From Labrys sp. WJW (lineage in GTDB: Bacteria > Pseudomonadota > Alphaproteobacteria > Rhizobiales > Labraceae), in assembly GCF_001676615.1 (NCBI RefSeq), contig NZ_LYXZ01000014.1, positions 1 through 64,000 on the forward strand: a stretch of 64,000 bases of DNA. The letters run 5' to 3'. The position numbers and the translations under genes are program-made. The notes below the pieces were generated by a model that had not been told where the DNA came from, did not search any database, and worked only from the letters and a program-made list of their open reading frames with translations. Positions 9,028-16,857 of this stretch are shown here, piece after piece. Each line of letters starts with the position of its first letter. Within the stretch, counting starts at the first letter, position 1.

Positions 9028-10017
9028 CTATCGCTTCAAGGTACCGGTGGCGTATTGCAGCAGCATCGCCACCACGATGATCAGGCCGGTATAGAGCTGC
9101 TGGCTGTAGCCGGGCACGCCCGCGAGGTTCATGATGTTGGCGATGATGCCCATCACCAGCGTGCCCAGCAGCGTGTTGACCACGTCGCCGCGCCCACCCA
9201 TCAGGCTGGCGCCGCCGATCACCACCGCCGCGATGACGTTGAGCTCCATGCCGACGCCGACCTGGGCCGAGCCGATGGTCGTGCGGCTGGCCGAGATCAC
9301 GCCGGCGAGCCCGGCCAGCGCCCCGGAGATCACATAGACGGAAAGGATGTAGCGCGGCACCGCGATGCCGGAGAGCCGCACGGCCTCCTCGTTGGAGCCG
9401 ATGGCGGTGATGATGCGGCCGAAGCGCGTGAAGGACAGCACGATGCCGCCGACGATGAACACCGCGAACATCAGGATGACGGGCTGGGGGATGCCGAGCC
9501 AGTAGCCGGCACCGAAGTCCGCGAGGGCCTGGCCGCCGTCGCCGATCGAGATCGGCCGCCCTTCCGAGATCATGAAGGAGAGCGACCGGGCGATCGCCAT
9601 CATGGCCAGTGACATCACGAAGGAGGGCAGGCGCATATAGGCGACGAAGAAGCCGACGGCGAGGCCGCAGGCGGCGCCGCACAGGATCACCAAGGCGATG
9701 CTGACGCCGACGCCATAGCCGAGCTTGGCGATGAAATAGGCGGTCAGCACGCAGCCCAGCGCCAGCACCGAGCCGACGGAGAGGTCGATGCCGCGGGTGA
9801 GGATGACGAAGAGCATGCCCACCGACATGATGCCGGCCCCGGAGGCAACCTGCCGCAGCACGTTCAGGATATTGTTCTTGGTCAGGAAGCTGTCCGTCCA
9901 CAGGGAGGCGACGATGACCAGGACCAGGAAGATGCCGAGGGTCGCGAAACGCTGCACCAGGGCGCCGAGATCATAGCCGCGCTTGCCGTCGCCGCGGTTC
10001 TCGCTGAGAGCTGTCAT
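9028..10017 (-). CDS. Sugar ABC transporter permease (RbsC family)
   Basis: A 329-residue, strongly hydrophobic inner-membrane protein of the BPD_transp_2 (ribose/xylose permease) class. It shows family segments MLFVILTRGIDLSVGSVLAL, TRFGRIITAIGSNEEAVRLSG (here less its last residue) and GVGMELNVIAAVVIGGASL near the C-terminus, with about 10 membrane stretches expected. It starts 4 bases after the ATPase stop (10022) and is the last gene of the importer operon. Substrate probably the sugar or polyol consumed by the downstream enzymes. Confidence 0.92.
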   Translation of the reverse strand: MTALSENRGDGKRGYDLGALVQRFATLGIFLVLVIVASLWTDSFLTKNNILNVLRQVASGAGIMSVGMLFVILTRGIDLSVGSVLALGCVLTAYFIAKLGYGVGVSIALVILCGAACGLAVGFFVAYMRLPSFVMSLAMMAIARSLSFMISEGRPISIGDGGQALADFGAGYWLGIPQPVILMFAVFIVGGIVLSFTRFGRIITAIGSNEEAVRLSGIAVPRYILSVYVISGALAGLAGVISASRTTIGSAQVGVGMELNVIAAVVIGGASLMGGRGDVVNTLLGTLVMGIIANIMNLAGVPGYSQQLYTGLIIVVAMLLQYATGTLKR

Positions 10018-10021
10018 TGTC

Positions 10022-11539
10022 CTATACCGTTCCAGCTTGAATTGTTTTGCCGGGCTGCCCGCCCTCGCTCATGGCCAGGGAAAGCAGGTTTTCCTCGCTG
10101 TAGTCGCCGGGCCTGAGTTCGCCGCGGATCTCGCCCTCGCGCATCACCAATACCCGGTCGCACAGGCCGAAGAGTTCCTGATGCTCGGAGGAGATGACCA
10201 GGACGGCCTTGCCGGCTTCCGCCAGGCGATTGACCAGCGTGTAGATCTCGGTCTTGGCGCCGACGTCGACGCCGCGGGTCGGTTCGTCGAGGATGATGAG
10301 ATCACCATCGGCATGGAACCACTTGGCCAGCACCACCTTCTGCTGGTTGCCGCCGGACAGGCTCGAGACGGGCGCCTCGACGCTGGCGGCCTTGAGGCGC
10401 AGGCTCTGGCCGAGTTCGCTGACGGTGCGCCGCTCCAGGCCCCGGCGCAGGAAGCCGAGCGCGGTGGTGACCGACGACATCCGGGCCATGGTGGCGTTCA
10501 CCCTTATGGGCTTGTCCAGGATGACGCCCTGATGCTTGCGGTCCTCGGGGACCAGCCCGACGCCGGCCGCGACGGCATCACGCGGCGAGCGGAAATGCAC
10601 CGGCTTGCCCTTGAGCTTGATGGCGCCGCTGTCGGGCTTGTCGGCGCCGAAGATCAGGCGGGCGACCTCGGTGCGGCCGGAGCCGACCAAGCCGCCAAGG
10701 CCGACGATCTCGCCGGCGCGCACGGCCAGGCTGACATTGCGGACCTTGCGGCCGGCATGGAGGGCGGAGACGCTGATCACTTCCTCGCCGATCTTGCGCT
10801 CCCTCCTCTCCGGAAAGAGGGCGGAGAGCGGCCGGCCGACCATCATGCGAATGATGTCGTCGATGCTCACATCCTTGGCGGCGACGGTACCGACGAGCTG
10901 GCCGTCCTTCATCACCGTCATGCGGTCGGAGATGCGCATCACCTCCTCGAGGCGGTGGGAAATATAGACGACGCCGACGCCATGGGCCCTGAGGTCGGCG
11001 ATGACCTTGTGCAGGCGCGCGGCGTCCCGGTCCGAAAGCACGGCGGTCGGCTCGTCGAAAATGATGATCTTGACCTCGCGCGACAGGGCCTTGGCGATCT
11101 CGACCACCTGCTGGTGGGCGACGGCGAGATTGCCGACGCGCTCACCCGGATCGATGTCGAAGCCCAGCCGCTTGATCAGTTCGCCGGCGCGCTTCTTCAG
11201 CCCCGGGCCGGCGAAAACCCCGGGCAGTTCGCCCAGGAAGATGTTCTCCGCTACGGACAGATCGGGTGCCAGCGCCAGTTCCTGATGGATCACGGCGATG
11301 CCGAGGGCCTTGGCCATGCGCGGATCGCGGAAATCGACGTGGCGGCCGGCGATCTTCACCTCGCCGCTGCTGGGTTGGAGCTCGCCGCCCAGCACGCGCA
11401 TCAGCGTCGACTTGCCGGCCCCGTTCTCGCCGAGCAAAGCATGGACCTCGCCGCTCTGGACGTCGAAGTCGACGCCCTTGAGGGCGTGCACGCCGCCGAA
11501 GGATTTGGTGATGGCGGTGAGCCTGGCGAGTTCGGACAT
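10022..11539 (-). CDS. Sugar ABC transporter ATP-binding protein (RbsA family, two ATPase domains)
   Basis: A 505-residue tandem ATPase. The first domain has Walker A GENGAGKST (residues 37-45) and a Walker B ending IIFDEPTAVLSD. The second has the degenerate Walker A GLVGSGRTE typical of RbsA-like proteins and an intact LSGGNQQK signature followed by LIILDEPTRGVD. It energises import with the neighbouring permease and binding protein. A class A repeat (11591-11711) lies between it and the binding-protein gene and might tune relative expression. Confidence 0.94.
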   Translation of the reverse strand: MSELARLTAITKSFGGVHALKGVDFDVQSGEVHALLGENGAGKSTLMRVLGGELQPSSGEVKIAGRHVDFRDPRMAKALGIAVIHQELALAPDLSVAENIFLGELPGVFAGPGLKKRAGELIKRLGFDIDPGERVGNLAVAHQQVVEIAKALSREVKIIIFDEPTAVLSDRDAARLHKVIADLRAHGVGVVYISHRLEEVMRISDRMTVMKDGQLVGTVAAKDVSIDDIIRMMVGRPLSALFPERRERKIGEEVISVSALHAGRKVRNVSLAVRAGEIVGLGGLVGSGRTEVARLIFGADKPDSGAIKLKGKPVHFRSPRDAVAAGVGLVPEDRKHQGVILDKPIRVNATMARMSSVTTALGFLRRGLERRTVSELGQSLRLKAASVEAPVSSLSGGNQQKVVLAKWFHADGDLIILDEPTRGVDVGAKTEIYTLVNRLAEAGKAVLVISSEHQELFGLCDRVLVMREGEIRGELRPGDYSEENLLSLAMSEGGQPGKTIQAGTV

Positions 11540-11590
11540 GGTGTCCTCGCTGGTTTGGAGTCGTCGAGTAGGAAAAACGGCGCGCCTGTT

Positions 11591-11711
11591 CTTCTCCCCT
11601 TACGGGAGAAGGTGCCCCGAAGGGGCGGATGAGGGGAGACACGCGACTTTGCCGAGTCTGTGCTTCACCCCTCATCCCCCTGCCGGGACCTTCTCCCGCA
11701 AGGGGAGAAGG
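11591..11711. repeat. REP-like palindromic element, class A
   Basis: Same arrangement as 6313-6436: outer CTTCTCCCC...GGGAGAAGG arms, inner GCGGATGAGGGG and CCCCTCATCC pair. Located in the gap between the binding-protein and ATPase genes of the ribose-type importer. Confidence 0.8.
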
Positions 11712-11735
11712 CGAATCTCGTGTCGAGGTCGGTGC

Positions 11736-12704
11736 TTAGAACACCGCGTCCTTCTTGTAGTACTTGTCGACGTTCTCCTGGGTGATCACCGCCGGGGTGG
11801 TGAGCTCGAGCTTGGGCGTGTCGGCGCCGAGTTCGCCCTTGAGGGCCTTCAGGCCGATATCGACGGCGGTACGGGCGACCAGATCGGGATCGTTGAGGCC
11901 GGTCGCGCCATATTTGCCTTCCTTGATGAGGGCGAGCGCTTCCTTCTGGCCGTCGGCGGCAGCGAGCACCAGCACGTCGTTCTTGCCGGCGGCCTGCAGC
12001 GCCTTCATGCCGCCCAGAGCCATCGAGTCGTTCTCGGCCAGCAGCACGGTGACGTCGGGATGAGCCTGCAGCAGGTCCTCGGCGGCCTTCAGGCCATCTT
12101 CGGTTGCCCAGTTGCCCCAGCCCTGGCCGAGCACTTCGAAACTGGCCTTGCCGTCATTGACGAGCTGGCCCTCGACCAGGCCGCGGAAGACGCCGAGGCG
12201 GCGGTCACGACCGACTTCGTTGCCCTGCGAGCCCGAGAGCAGGATGATCTTCACAGGCTTGCCCTGCATCTTCTTGGCGAGCCACTGGCCGACCAGGAAG
12301 CCGTTCTGGTCGTTGGAGGAGCGTACCTGGGTGACGATGTTGGCCTTGGTGTTGATGGAGGAATCCATCACCACCACCTTCACGCCGGCCGCGCTCGCGG
12401 CATTGGCGGCGCCGACGAGGCCTTCCGGATCACGCGGGTTGAGAATCAGGAGGTTGACGCCCTTGGCGACCATGTCCTCGACGTCGGAAATCTGCTTGCC
12501 CATGTCGTTCTGGCCGTCGGAGGTGGTGACCTCGCAACCCGCCTTCTTGCCCTGATCGATGGCGGCGGCCTGCTGGGCGGCGAAATAGGGGGCGCTCAGC
12601 GTGTACATCGCCACGCCGATCTTGCAGTCGGCGGCGCTCGCCATGCCCATCGTGCCGGCCAGCAATGCTGCGGCCAGGCTGCTGCCCAAAAGGGTCTTCT
12701 TCAT
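11736..12704 (-). CDS. Sugar ABC transporter substrate-binding protein (RbsB family)
   Basis: A 322-residue periplasmic protein with a Sec signal peptide (KKTLLGSSLAAALLAG...ASA, cleavage near residue 24) followed by a Peripla_BP_4 domain: IGVAMYTLSAPYFAA, DVEDMVAKGVNLLILNPRD, VVVMDSSI and VLLAENDSMALGGM. It is the first gene of the importer operon, read away from the cupin isomerase gene. The binding pocket cannot be assigned to one sugar from sequence reading. Confidence 0.93.
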   Translation of the reverse strand: MKKTLLGSSLAAALLAGTMGMASAADCKIGVAMYTLSAPYFAAQQAAAIDQGKKAGCEVTTSDGQNDMGKQISDVEDMVAKGVNLLILNPRDPEGLVGAANAASAAGVKVVVMDSSINTKANIVTQVRSSNDQNGFLVGQWLAKKMQGKPVKIILLSGSQGNEVGRDRRLGVFRGLVEGQLVNDGKASFEVLGQGWGNWATEDGLKAAEDLLQAHPDVTVLLAENDSMALGGMKALQAAGKNDVLVLAAADGQKEALALIKEGKYGATGLNDPDLVARTAVDIGLKALKGELGADTPKLELTTPAVITQENVDKYYKKDAVF

Positions 12705-12818
12705 CGGCTCTCTCCTCCACGTCGTCTGTCAGGGCATTTTTCCTGGCCCTGTTCTGTAGCATAAGTACATTTTTTGAAAGGGGTCAAGCGAGCCAAATTT
12801 TAAAAAATTGAAACAAAA

Positions 12819-12835
12819 TCACATACGTGAAATAT
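12819..12835. promoter_or_regulatory. Putative operator TCACATACGTGAAATAT in the divergent promoter region
   Basis: Same 17-base motif as 8939-8955. It sits 114 bases upstream of the importer operon and 141 bases upstream of the cupin isomerase start, so one bound regulator could control both directions. The surrounding 12760-12880 is much more AT-rich than the coding DNA, as expected of a promoter. Confidence 0.6.
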
Positions 12836-12849
12836 TGCAACGCAATATT
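12831..12849. promoter_or_regulatory. Perfect 19-bp palindrome AATATTGC-AAC-GCAATATT
   Basis: Both 8-base arms match exactly around a 3-base centre. It overlaps the last 5 bases of the TCACAT motif. It could be a second operator or the binding site of a different dimeric regulator controlling the divergent genes. Confidence 0.55.
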
Positions 12850-12976
12850 GCCGAAATTAGCTTGAAACTAGTTAAATTAATGTGCCTGGGGTTGTCGAGG
12901 CGCTGATAAAAATGTAGTGATGCTACAAAATAGCGAGCTTACTGGATTGCCGCGGTCAAAAGAAAGGTTGGTTGAT

Positions 12977-13597
12977 ATGCCCATGCGCGAGCCGGGTCTG
13001 TGCGTCGTCGATGTCGAGAAGGGGGAGTTGCGGGGGGCGACCAACCGCTACACCAAGACGATGGGCGACCTTGCCGGCCTCTATGAGGACGAGGCTGCCT
13101 ACCAGGCCGTCCTGGCCGAACTCGGCGACAAGGTCGTCTATGAGGTGACGGACTACAAACCCTCGGCGGATGCCGGTGACATGATCATCGGGGTCACCCG
13201 CATGATTCCCGGCAAGGTGGGGCGCGAATATTTCCTCACGCGCGGCCATATCCACGCCAATCCGAATCGTCCGGAAATGTATTACGGCGAGAGCGGGCAC
13301 GGCATCATGCTGCTGGAATCGCCGGCTGGGGAGATCCGCAGCGTCGAGATCGGGCCGCGCAGCCTGTGCTACGTGCCGCCCTATTGGATCCACCGCTCCG
13401 TCAATGTCGGCACCACCGATCTCGTCATGACCTTCGCCTATCCCGCCGACTCCGGGCAGGACTACGACATCATCGCCAAGGCCGGCGGCATGCGCAGCCG
13501 CATCGTCGATGACGGCAAGGGCGGTTGGGTGGCTGTCGACAATGCCGGTTACCAATTCCGAGGCAAGGAGTTGGTCGAGGCCATCATGGCGCGGTGA
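12977..13597 (+). CDS. Cupin-type glucose-6-phosphate isomerase family protein
   Basis: This 206-residue protein has the archaeal-type PGI cupin pattern: TRGHIH and PEMYYG. Its His91, His93, Glu100 and His139 are each three residues after the His88, His90, Glu97 and His136 that bind the metal in Pyrococcus PGI. The family interconverts aldose and ketose phosphates through metal-assisted isomerisation. Bacterial copies are uncommon and often sit in catabolic loci. The ATG 12977 is chosen because it fits the family N-terminus and has AAAGG upstream; GTG 12917 and ATG 12920 are in-frame alternatives. It is transcribed divergently from the importer and probably acts on the kinase product. Confidence 0.85.
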   Translation: MPMREPGLCVVDVEKGELRGATNRYTKTMGDLAGLYEDEAAYQAVLAELGDKVVYEVTDYKPSADAGDMIIGVTRMIPGKVGREYFLTRGHIHANPNRPEMYYGESGHGIMLLESPAGEIRSVEIGPRSLCYVPPYWIHRSVNVGTTDLVMTFAYPADSGQDYDIIAKAGGMRSRIVDDGKGGWVAVDNAGYQFRGKELVEAIMAR

Positions 13598-13610
13598 GGG
13601 AGGTTCCAAA

Positions 13611-13796
13611 CCTTCTCCCCTTGCGGGAGAAGGTGCCCCGAAGGGGCGGATGAGGGGTTTCTCGACCTAACTGATTTCGGTGTCATGGCCACCACTGCGG
13701 AGACGAGCCGGATGGGTCACGAGACCCCTCATCCGGCGCTTCGCGCCACCTCTAGTCAACTCAAGAGAGTTGACGACACCCGTAAGGGGAGAAGGC
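13611..13796. repeat. REP-like element, class A, with nested hairpin insertion
   Basis: The usual class A arms are present, but the right arm is interrupted: CCTCT is followed by AGTCAACTC-AAGA-GAGTTGAC-GACACCCG before the usual AAGGGGAGAAGG. The inserted hairpin stems are 13755-13762 and 13767-13774. The same insertion occurs at 34377-34406. The region 13598-13818 holds no gene. Confidence 0.8.
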
Positions 13797-13818
13797 TTGT
13801 CGCGCCACAAACTTCCCC

Positions 13819-14304
13819 TCAAGCCTCGTCGGCGTCGCCCTCGTCGTCATCATCGGCGTCGATTTCGCCGCCGAGGGCGTGCTTGAAGCCCTTCTCGACC
13901 CGCTTGAGCAGCTTGCGCAGGCGCTTGCGGTCCTTGTTGTCGAGATGGCTGGTGGCTTCCGCCTCGATGTCGAGCGCCAAAGCGGCGATGGCGGCGGCCT
14001 TTTCCTTGCCGTCCGCGCTCAGGCCCACGCGCACGACACGCCCGTCGCCATCGGTCGCCTTGCGCTCGATCAGGCCGGCGGCCGACAGGCGCGCGATGGT
14101 CTTGGAGGCCGTCGGCGGCCGGACGCGCAGGATGTCCGCCAATTCGCTCATCGAGAGGGCTTCCCGCCCGGCAAGGGCTTCGAGCACCTGTTCCTGGCCC
14201 GGAAACAGGCCGAGCCCTTCGAGGAGCTTGGCAGTGCGGGCCCGGTGCAGACGGGCCACGTGGATCAACTGATAACCAAGTGTCTTGGAGGCCGGATGTC
14301 GCAT
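13819..14304 (-). CDS. MarR-family transcriptional regulator
   Basis: A 161-residue protein with a winged-helix core (LSMSELADILRVRPPTASKT at about 49-68, then AAGLIERKATDGDGRVVRVG for the wing). MarR proteins are dimeric repressors often released by aromatic or heterocyclic compounds. The C-terminus is an unusual acidic tail, ending DADDDDEGDADEA. It is the last gene of the minus-strand block and is separated from the flavoprotein gene by 125 bases, so it may be transcribed on its own. It could control the neighbouring catabolic genes. Confidence 0.88.
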   Translation of the reverse strand: MRHPASKTLGYQLIHVARLHRARTAKLLEGLGLFPGQEQVLEALAGREALSMSELADILRVRPPTASKTIARLSAAGLIERKATDGDGRVVRVGLSADGKEKAAAIAALALDIEAEATSHLDNKDRKRLRKLLKRVEKGFKHALGGEIDADDDDEGDADEA

Positions 14305-14429
14305 GGCAATGATCCGCCGGCTGATGATTTGCTGTAGCCGGCTTCAGATACAGTTTCTGATAGAAAATGTCGAGGATTTCGTAGGCTTTTGCTGGAAATC
14401 CGGTAAAAATTTCCTATCCGGCGCAGCTT

Positions 14430-15011
14430 CTAGATCCCGGCGAGCGTCCGCTCCACCTTGGCCAGGAAGGCGGCGCGCGAACTGTCGGTCGACAGGTTCA
14501 TCGAATAATGGGCGAGGTAGCGAAAGCGTGCGAAGGGCTTCACCACCGCCCGCAGCATGCGCGTGACCACCCGGCGCGGCGGGTCGCTCATCAGCAGGGC
14601 CTTCAGATGCGAGCCGCCATAGGTGGTGACGGCCACCACCTTGGTGATGTTGTGCAAATTGCCCTGGACCTTGCCGTCGACCAGGGTGAAGGACACGCCG
14701 GGCAGGAAGACCCGGTCGAAAAACCCCTTGAGGATGGCCGGAAAGCCGTAGTTCCAGATCGGCGTGACGATCACCAGCGCGTCGGCCCGCTGCAGGCGCT
14801 CGACGTAGGGTGCCACGCCGTCCTGGTTTCTTGCGGTGTCGTGATAGGCACGCCGTTCGGCGGCCGTGAGCACCGGCTGGAAATCCTCGGCATAGAGGTC
14901 GCAATCATCGACCTCATGGCCGGCCTTGCGCAGGGTCTCCACGGCGCAGGCATGCAGCGCTGCGCCGAAGGATTCCTCGCAAGGGTGCGAGAACAGGACG
15001 AGGACCCGCAT
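14430..15011 (-). CDS. NAD(P)H dehydrogenase (quinone)-like flavodoxin-fold protein
   Basis: The 193-residue protein starts MRVLVLFSHPCEESFGAALH, the FMN/FAD-binding start of the NQO1/MdaB flavodoxin-like family, and contains ADALVIVTPIWNYGFPAILK, the conserved flavin-contact segment. Such enzymes transfer two electrons from NAD(P)H to quinones. Its start overlaps the cupin stop (ATGA), so the two are translated together. It may recycle electrons for the FAD oxidase of the same operon. Confidence 0.85.
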   Translation of the reverse strand: MRVLVLFSHPCEESFGAALHACAVETLRKAGHEVDDCDLYAEDFQPVLTAAERRAYHDTARNQDGVAPYVERLQRADALVIVTPIWNYGFPAILKGFFDRVFLPGVSFTLVDGKVQGNLHNITKVVAVTTYGGSHLKALLMSDPPRRVVTRMLRAVVKPFARFRYLAHYSMNLSTDSSRAAFLAKVERTLAGI

Positions 15012-15319
15012 CAGCCCTTCATCTCGACCTCGACGAAGGCCATGTGGGACTGGCCTCCGTTGAAGACATTGTGCTCGACGCCGGCCGGGCGCGAATAGGA
15101 GGTGCCGGCGGCGAGCGGCACCAGCTTCTCGCCCTGGGTGTCGACGATGCGCAGCGTGCCATCTACCAGAGGCACCACGGCATAGGGATATTCATGCCGG
15201 TGCCAGCCCGTCTCCTGGCCGGGCTGGAAGTCGTAGCGGGTGATGCGCACCCGCTCGTCGTCGACCTGGAGCGTTCCAGTTGCCAGATTGGTGTTGTCGC
15301 TGTTGTGTGCTCCACACAT
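15011..15319 (-). CDS. Small cupin-domain protein
   Basis: A 102-residue single cupin with the metal motif GWHRHEYPYAVVPL (His-x-His...) and a second motif containing GVEHNVFN. Two-gene overlap with the flavoprotein downstream and a 2-base gap to the FAD oxidase upstream put it firmly in the operon. Possible roles are a small isomerase or dioxygenase on the pathway intermediate; there is no basis for choosing between them. Confidence 0.8.
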   Translation of the reverse strand: MCGAHNSDNTNLATGTLQVDDERVRITRYDFQPGQETGWHRHEYPYAVVPLVDGTLRIVDTQGEKLVPLAAGTSYSRPAGVEHNVFNGGQSHMAFVEVEMKG

Positions 15320-15321
15320 TG

Positions 15322-16731
15322 TCAGATCTCCACTTGCATGCCGCGGAAAAGATAGGTGCGGCTCGATGAATAGTCATAGTCGGGGTCGTCCCAGGCGATC
15401 ATCTTGCCGGGATTGAGCAGGCCCTTGGGATCAGCCTCGCGCTTGAAGGCGAGCTGTAGCGCGTCGGTCTGCTTCATGCCGCCTTCCTCCAGGGTGTAGC
15501 GGTGCGGATTGAACACCGGCGCGCCCATGTCCTCGTGGATGCGGATGATCTCGTCGAGGCGCTCTTCGGTGGTGAACTTGACGAGCGGCAGGCCGAAACA
15601 GGTGATCTTGCCGTCGAAGCGCACGAATTCGAGATGGGCCACCACTTCGTCGCCGAAGACGGCATGGATCTTCTCCACCAGCGTCAGCTGGTTGGGGAAG
15701 GGATAGAGCGTCTGCAGATAGGTGACGGTGGGGTCGATCTTGAGGGCGCGCAGCGTGGTGTGGTTCCAGCCGAGCTCGTAGATATCGGGCAGGCCCTTGC
15801 GGTCGGCCTCGCTCATATCAGACGTCGAGAACAGCAGTTCAGCGCCCATGCGCCGACGGGTGATGGTGAGGAAGGCATCGTAGTTCTGCGGGGCGATCAT
15901 GGCACAGACGATGTGCTTGTCCCGCGGGATCCAGCGCCGGTGCCGGTTGAAATAGTCGTGCGCCGCTGGCGCGGCGACCACGGCGAGCTGTTTCTTGAGG
16001 ATGCCGTCGGCCTCGCCCGTCTCATTGGCGAAGGCGGCTGCCTCGGCGAGCGTGTCGAAACCGACGATGACGTCGATCCATTTGAAGGCGGATGTCAGCG
16101 GCATTTCGACTTCGGTGATGATGCCATTGGTGCCATAGGCATGGCTGACCTTGTGCAGATCCTCGCCCGTGAGGTCGAGGATGCGCGGGTTTGCCTCCAT
16201 CGTCACCACCTTGAGGCGGGTAACGTTGCCCCAGTCGCGCAGGCCGCCCCAGGTGATCGAGCCGACGCCGCCCGAGCCGCCGGCGACGAAGCCGCCAATG
16301 GTAGCCGTCTTGGCGGTGGAAGGGTGCAGGCGTAGTTCCTGGCCGGAATGGGCCTGCGTCTTCTTGTCGATCTCGGCCATCACCGCGCCGGCTTCGGCGA
16401 CCAGCACGCCTGGTTCGATCGAGATGATCTTGTCCATGAAGGACAGGTCGAGCACGGCTCCGCGCGAAAGCGGCATGGCCTGGCCGTAATTGCCTGTGCC
16501 GGTGCCGCGGGGCGTGACGGGAATGTCGAGCTCGTAGCAGGCCGCGAGCGCCGCGACGACATCGTCCGTGGATTTGGCGAAGATGATGCAATCGCCGGTG
16601 ATGTGGTCGAGCTCGCGCTTGAGCACCGGCGAATACCAGAAGAAATCACGGCTCTTCTGCCGCACCAGGGTCGGGTGATCCTCGATACGGATGTCGGGCA
16701 GGCGGGCCTTGAGGGCGGCGATATCGGTCAT
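15322..16731 (-). CDS. FAD-binding oxidoreductase (GlcD/VAO type)
   Basis: A 469-residue protein with an N-terminal FAD_binding_4 domain: TPRGTGTGNYGQAMPL (about residues 79-94), GGFVAGGSGGVGSI, and YGTNGIITEVEMPL. The C-terminal FAD-oxidase half ends with the family motif PKGLLNPGKMI. Family members oxidise hydroxy acids or other alcohols. The start ATG 16731 is preferred; the 12-residue extension upstream would be translated from a palindromic repeat. It lies between the deaminase and the cupin, separated from the former by 126 bases holding an inverted repeat. Confidence 0.88.
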   Translation of the reverse strand: MTDIAALKARLPDIRIEDHPTLVRQKSRDFFWYSPVLKRELDHITGDCIIFAKSTDDVVAALAACYELDIPVTPRGTGTGNYGQAMPLSRGAVLDLSFMDKIISIEPGVLVAEAGAVMAEIDKKTQAHSGQELRLHPSTAKTATIGGFVAGGSGGVGSITWGGLRDWGNVTRLKVVTMEANPRILDLTGEDLHKVSHAYGTNGIITEVEMPLTSAFKWIDVIVGFDTLAEAAAFANETGEADGILKKQLAVVAAPAAHDYFNRHRRWIPRDKHIVCAMIAPQNYDAFLTITRRRMGAELLFSTSDMSEADRKGLPDIYELGWNHTTLRALKIDPTVTYLQTLYPFPNQLTLVEKIHAVFGDEVVAHLEFVRFDGKITCFGLPLVKFTTEERLDEIIRIHEDMGAPVFNPHRYTLEEGGMKQTDALQLAFKREADPKGLLNPGKMIAWDDPDYDYSSSRTYLFRGMQVEI

Positions 16732-16746
16732 GGGCGGATCTCGGAG

Positions 16747-16819
16747 TGCCGATCTCCAGATCGGCATTCTTGGAAATGAAACGTTCCGTCGAAGAAAGAT
16801 GCCGATCTGGAGATCGGCA
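16747..16819. repeat. Pair of inverted 20-bp palindromic units
   Basis: TGCCGATCTCCAGATCGGCA occurs at 16747-16766 and its exact reverse complement at 16800-16819, 33 bases apart. Each unit is itself an almost perfect palindrome. It sits between the deaminase and FAD-oxidase genes, so it may be an mRNA processing hairpin, an attenuator or a small mobile repeat. Confidence 0.75.
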
Positions 16820-16857
16820 CACCATGTCTGGTGCGTCGAATGTCGTTGATTGAGCGC

